The notes under the pieces are model-generated. The model was not told the origin of the DNA and made no database searches. It saw only the letters and a list, made by a program, of their open reading frames with translations. Below, in pieces: positions 5,952 to 8,211 of a stretch of DNA of 8,211 nt. This stretch comes from an uncultured Prevotella sp. (GTDB taxonomy: Bacteria > Bacteroidota > Bacteroidia > Bacteroidales > Bacteroidaceae), in the NCBI GenBank assembly GCA_945788545.1, contig CALZMK010000048.1, forward strand, positions 1 to 8,211, written 5' to 3'. Positions within the stretch are counted from its first letter, which is position 1. The number at the start of each line of letters is the position of its first letter. The translations under genes were made by a program, and so were the position numbers.

Positions 5952-5960
5952 ATGAATTAA
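5952..5960 (+). other. Two-codon mini-ORF (Met-Asn-stop) touching the mfd start
   Basis: ATG AAT TAA directly precedes mfd, and the last A of its stop codon is the first A of the mfd ATG (TAATG). If translated, it would terminate exactly on the mfd start and could couple or hinder initiation there. The predicted mRNA 5' end is only about ten bases upstream, so which ATG is used is uncertain. Likely chance, but the arrangement is exact. Confidence 0.3.
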
Positions 5961-8211
5961 TGAATATTCAGGAATTAAGTCAGTTATATGCCCATCTGCC
6001 ACAGGTGGCGGCACTTGCCAAAGTGATGGGCGACGCAAAGTCGGGAAACATCTTTCTCGACGGACTTCTTGCGTCTTCTTCAGCCATGCTTTTCGGTAGT
6101 CTCACCACTAAATGCAATGCTAAGATTTTGTTTATCATGCAGGATGCGGATGAGGCTGGTTACCTATATCACGACCTAACACAGATACTGGGCGACAAGC
6201 AAGTGTTGTTCTTTCCATCATCCTATCGTAGGGCTGTGAAATATGGTCAGAAGGATGCGGCAAGCGAGATTCTTCGCACTGAAGCGCTATGCGAAATTAA
6301 GAATGAAAAATTAAAAATTAAGAAAGATAGCAAGGAGCTTCATGGCAATTCGCTCTTCGTGGTGTCTTACCCCGAAGCTTTGGCAGAGCTGGTGGTGTCC
6401 CAAAAGAGCATGGACAGCAGGATGCTGACACTGAACAAGGGCGAGGAGAAACCGATGGATGATATTGTCAATACATTGAGGGATTTCGGATTTTCTGAGG
6501 TTGACTATGTATATGAACCAGGACAGTTTGCCCGCCGAGGCAGCATCCTCGACGTCTATTCATTCAGTAGCGAATATCCATTCCGCATTGACTTCTTTGG
6601 TGATGATATTGACACGATTCGCACATTTGAGGTGGAAAACCAATTGTCAAAAGACAAATGCGAGAATGTAACCATCGTTCCCGAACTGTCGAATGGCACT
6701 GAGGAACGCATTCCTATCCTGCAGTTTCTACCGAAAGACACCTTTATATGCGTGAAAGACTTCACCTACGTATGCGATATTATTAATAAGGTATATGAAG
6801 AGGGATTCTCGCAACAGGCTCTTACCGAGATGACTGCCGGTGCCACCGAGATGGAACACCAGGAGATAATAAAGCGTATGCGAAGCGAGATACAATTGGT
6901 GACTGCCAGCACATTCATGCGCGATGCCCTCGACTTCCGCATGATAGAGATAGGACACAAACCGAGTCGCAATGCCGATGCCACCATAAGATTAGACATC
7001 AAGCCACAACCGTTGTTTCACAAGAATTTCGATTTATTGAAGAAATCTCTTGAGGATTATCAGTTGATGGGATATAAGGTGTATATCCTGGCCGACAGCA
7101 GGAAACAACAAGAAAGATTGAAGGAGATATTGGAAGACTTTATCCCTGTTGACAAGACCCTACACGAAGGTTTTGTTGATAACATGCTAAAGGCATGCTT
7201 CTTCACCGATCACCAGATATTCGACCGTTTCCACAAGTATAACCTCCGCTCCGAAAAGGCGCGAAGCGGCAAAGTGGCTCTTACCCTTAAGGAGATCAGC
7301 CAGTTTGAGATAGGCGACTATGTAGTGCATATCGACCATGGCATTGGCAAATTCGGTGGTCTTGTGCGTATGCCCCAAGGCGATGGTTATCAGGAAATGA
7401 TAAAGATCACCTATCAACGTGGGGATGCCATCTACTTGTCGATACATTCATTATATAAGGTATCCAAATACAAAGCTCAGGACAATGGCGAACCTCCAAG
7501 AATGTCAACCTTAGGCACCGGTCAATGGGAAAGACTAAAGGAACGCACGAAGTCGAAAATCAAGGACATCGCGCGCGACCTTATATTATTATATGCCAAG
7601 AGACGCAAGGAAAAGGGATTCCCCTTCAGTCATGACTCATATTTGCAGCAAGAATTGGAAGCCAGTTTCCTTTATGAGGACACGCCCGACCAGTTGAAGG
7701 CCACAAATGACGTGAAGGCCGACATGGAGAAAGCGCGCCCCATGGACCGACTTGTGTGTGGCGACGTTGGCTTCGGCAAGACCGAGGTAGCAGTGAGAGC
7801 CGCTTTCAAGGCTGCCACCGACTCCAAGCAAGTGGCTGTACTCGTGCCCACCACCGTGCTCGCCTATCAGCATTATCAAACATTCAGCAAGCGACTGAAA
7901 GATTTTCCAGTGAGGGTTGACTATCTGACAAGGGCAAGAAGTGCCAAACAGACAAAGGAATTGCTGAAAGACCTGGAAGAGGGACGCATTGACATACTCA
8001 TCGGTACTCACAAACTGATAAGCAAACAGGTGAAATTCAAGGACCTCGGTCTGCTGATTATCGACGAGGAACAGAAATTCGGAGTAAGTACGAAGGAGAA
8101 ACTGCGCCAGATGAAGGTGAACGTGGATACACTTACGATGTCAGCTACGCCTATCCCACGCACACTGCAATTCTCATTGGTGGGAGCGCGCGACTTGAGT
8201 GTAATACAAAC
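5960..8211 (+). CDS. mfd: Transcription-repair coupling factor Mfd, 3' end cut off by the window
   Basis: The first 750 codons of Mfd, a DNA translocase that binds stalled RNA polymerase at a lesion, pushes it off and recruits UvrA for nucleotide excision repair. The UvrB-like N-terminal module runs to about residue 340, with RRGSILDVYSF at 192-202 and FRIDFFGDDID following. The RNA polymerase interaction domain (about 440-510) contains GDYVVHIDHGIGKFGG from 452. The translocase then shows Walker A GDVGFGKT (601-608), Walker B DEEQ (702-705) and SATPIPRTL (728-736); the second RecA-like lobe and C-terminal UvrA-masking domain lie beyond the window. The ATG at 5960 gives MNIQELSQLYAHLPQV, as in other Bacteroidetes. 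An odd lysine-rich stretch at about 112-126 is encoded by an AT-rich heptad repeat and seems to be extra compared with Bacteroides Mfd as I remember it. The reading frame is open throughout. Confidence 0.97.
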   Translation, partial: MNIQELSQLYAHLPQVAALAKVMGDAKSGNIFLDGLLASSSAMLFGSLTTKCNAKILFIMQDADEAGYLYHDLTQILGDKQVLFFPSSYRRAVKYGQKDAASEILRTEALCEIKNEKLKIKKDSKELHGNSLFVVSYPEALAELVVSQKSMDSRMLTLNKGEEKPMDDIVNTLRDFGFSEVDYVYEPGQFARRGSILDVYSFSSEYPFRIDFFGDDIDTIRTFEVENQLSKDKCENVTIVPELSNGTEERIPILQFLPKDTFICVKDFTYVCDIINKVYEEGFSQQALTEMTAGATEMEHQEIIKRMRSEIQLVTASTFMRDALDFRMIEIGHKPSRNADATIRLDIKPQPLFHKNFDLLKKSLEDYQLMGYKVYILADSRKQQERLKEILEDFIPVDKTLHEGFVDNMLKACFFTDHQIFDRFHKYNLRSEKARSGKVALTLKEISQFEIGDYVVHIDHGIGKFGGLVRMPQGDGYQEMIKITYQRGDAIYLSIHSLYKVSKYKAQDNGEPPRMSTLGTGQWERLKERTKSKIKDIARDLILLYAKRRKEKGFPFSHDSYLQQELEASFLYEDTPDQLKATNDVKADMEKARPMDRLVCGDVGFGKTEVAVRAAFKAATDSKQVAVLVPTTVLAYQHYQTFSKRLKDFPVRVDYLTRARSAKQTKELLKDLEEGRIDILIGTHKLISKQVKFKDLGLLIIDEEQKFGVSTKEKLRQMKVNVDTLTMSATPIPRTLQFSLVGARDLSVIQ
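6294..6328 (+). repeat. Heptanucleotide AT-rich repeat inside the mfd coding region
   Basis: Read in seven-base steps from 6294 the DNA gives AAATTAA, GAATGAA, AAATTAA, AAATTAA and GAAAGAT: three exact copies of AAATTAA in register plus degenerate units. It encodes part of the stretch EIKNEKLKIKKD (Mfd residues 112-123), in a linker between conserved blocks (RTEAL before and FVVSYPEAL after). Base composition is far more AT-rich than the flanking codons. The same sequence pattern occurs between htpG and mrp at 3243-3277. Confidence 0.6.

Noticed and set aside
5305..5955. 216-codon open frame on the plus strand opposite the mannosyltransferase-like gene
   Set aside because: It is antisense to a gene with unmistakable GT2 motifs, shows no family features, and its end runs through the mfd promoter.

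Overview
The window looks like chromosomal DNA of a Bacteroidales bacterium, most likely Prevotella or a close relative (Segatella and similar genera). Three things point there: the Bacteroidetes-type promoter boxes (TTTG about 19 bases before TAnnTTTG), weak or absent Shine-Dalgarno sequences, and protein variants typical of the phylum (HtpG of about 684 residues with DRGIGM, Mrp lacking the CxxC pair, DPM1-like synthase without a membrane tail). Genus is inferred from recognition, not from any search. Most of the window is ordinary housekeeping DNA, and I see no phage, insertion sequence, CRISPR array, tRNA or rRNA.

Layout. From the left, a fluoride channel gene (crcB, 63-449) is followed after 33 bases by a YbaK/ProX-type aminoacyl-tRNA deacylase (483-1034). 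A 160-base gap carries what looks like a full sigma-54 (RpoN) promoter with an upstream dyad, then htpG (1195-3249, Hsp90 chaperone) and mrp (3285-4388, Fe-S carrier ATPase) run on the same strand. A strong shared hairpin terminator at 4402-4437 separates mrp from a convergent minus-strand gene for a small exported protein (4469-4834). Its 245-base upstream gap holds a sigma-70-type promoter and two inverted repeats. Next on the minus strand is a polyprenol-phosphate mannosyltransferase-like gene (5080-5826). It is divergent from mfd, which starts at 5960 and runs off the right end of the window. Both divergent genes have recognisable promoters in the 133-base space between them.

How the genes relate. 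They do not form one pathway. HtpG (protein folding), Mrp (Fe-S delivery), the mistranslation editing protein and Mfd (transcription-coupled repair) are all quality-control functions. CrcB protects against fluoride, and the DPM1-like enzyme feeds mannose to envelope glycosylation.

The points most worth a second look are the sigma-54 promoter of htpG with its dyad, and a heptanucleotide AT-rich repeat. One copy of the repeat lies inside the mfd reading frame, where it appears to add a lysine-rich linker. A related copy lies between htpG and mrp. I did not find a clearly new multi-gene system.
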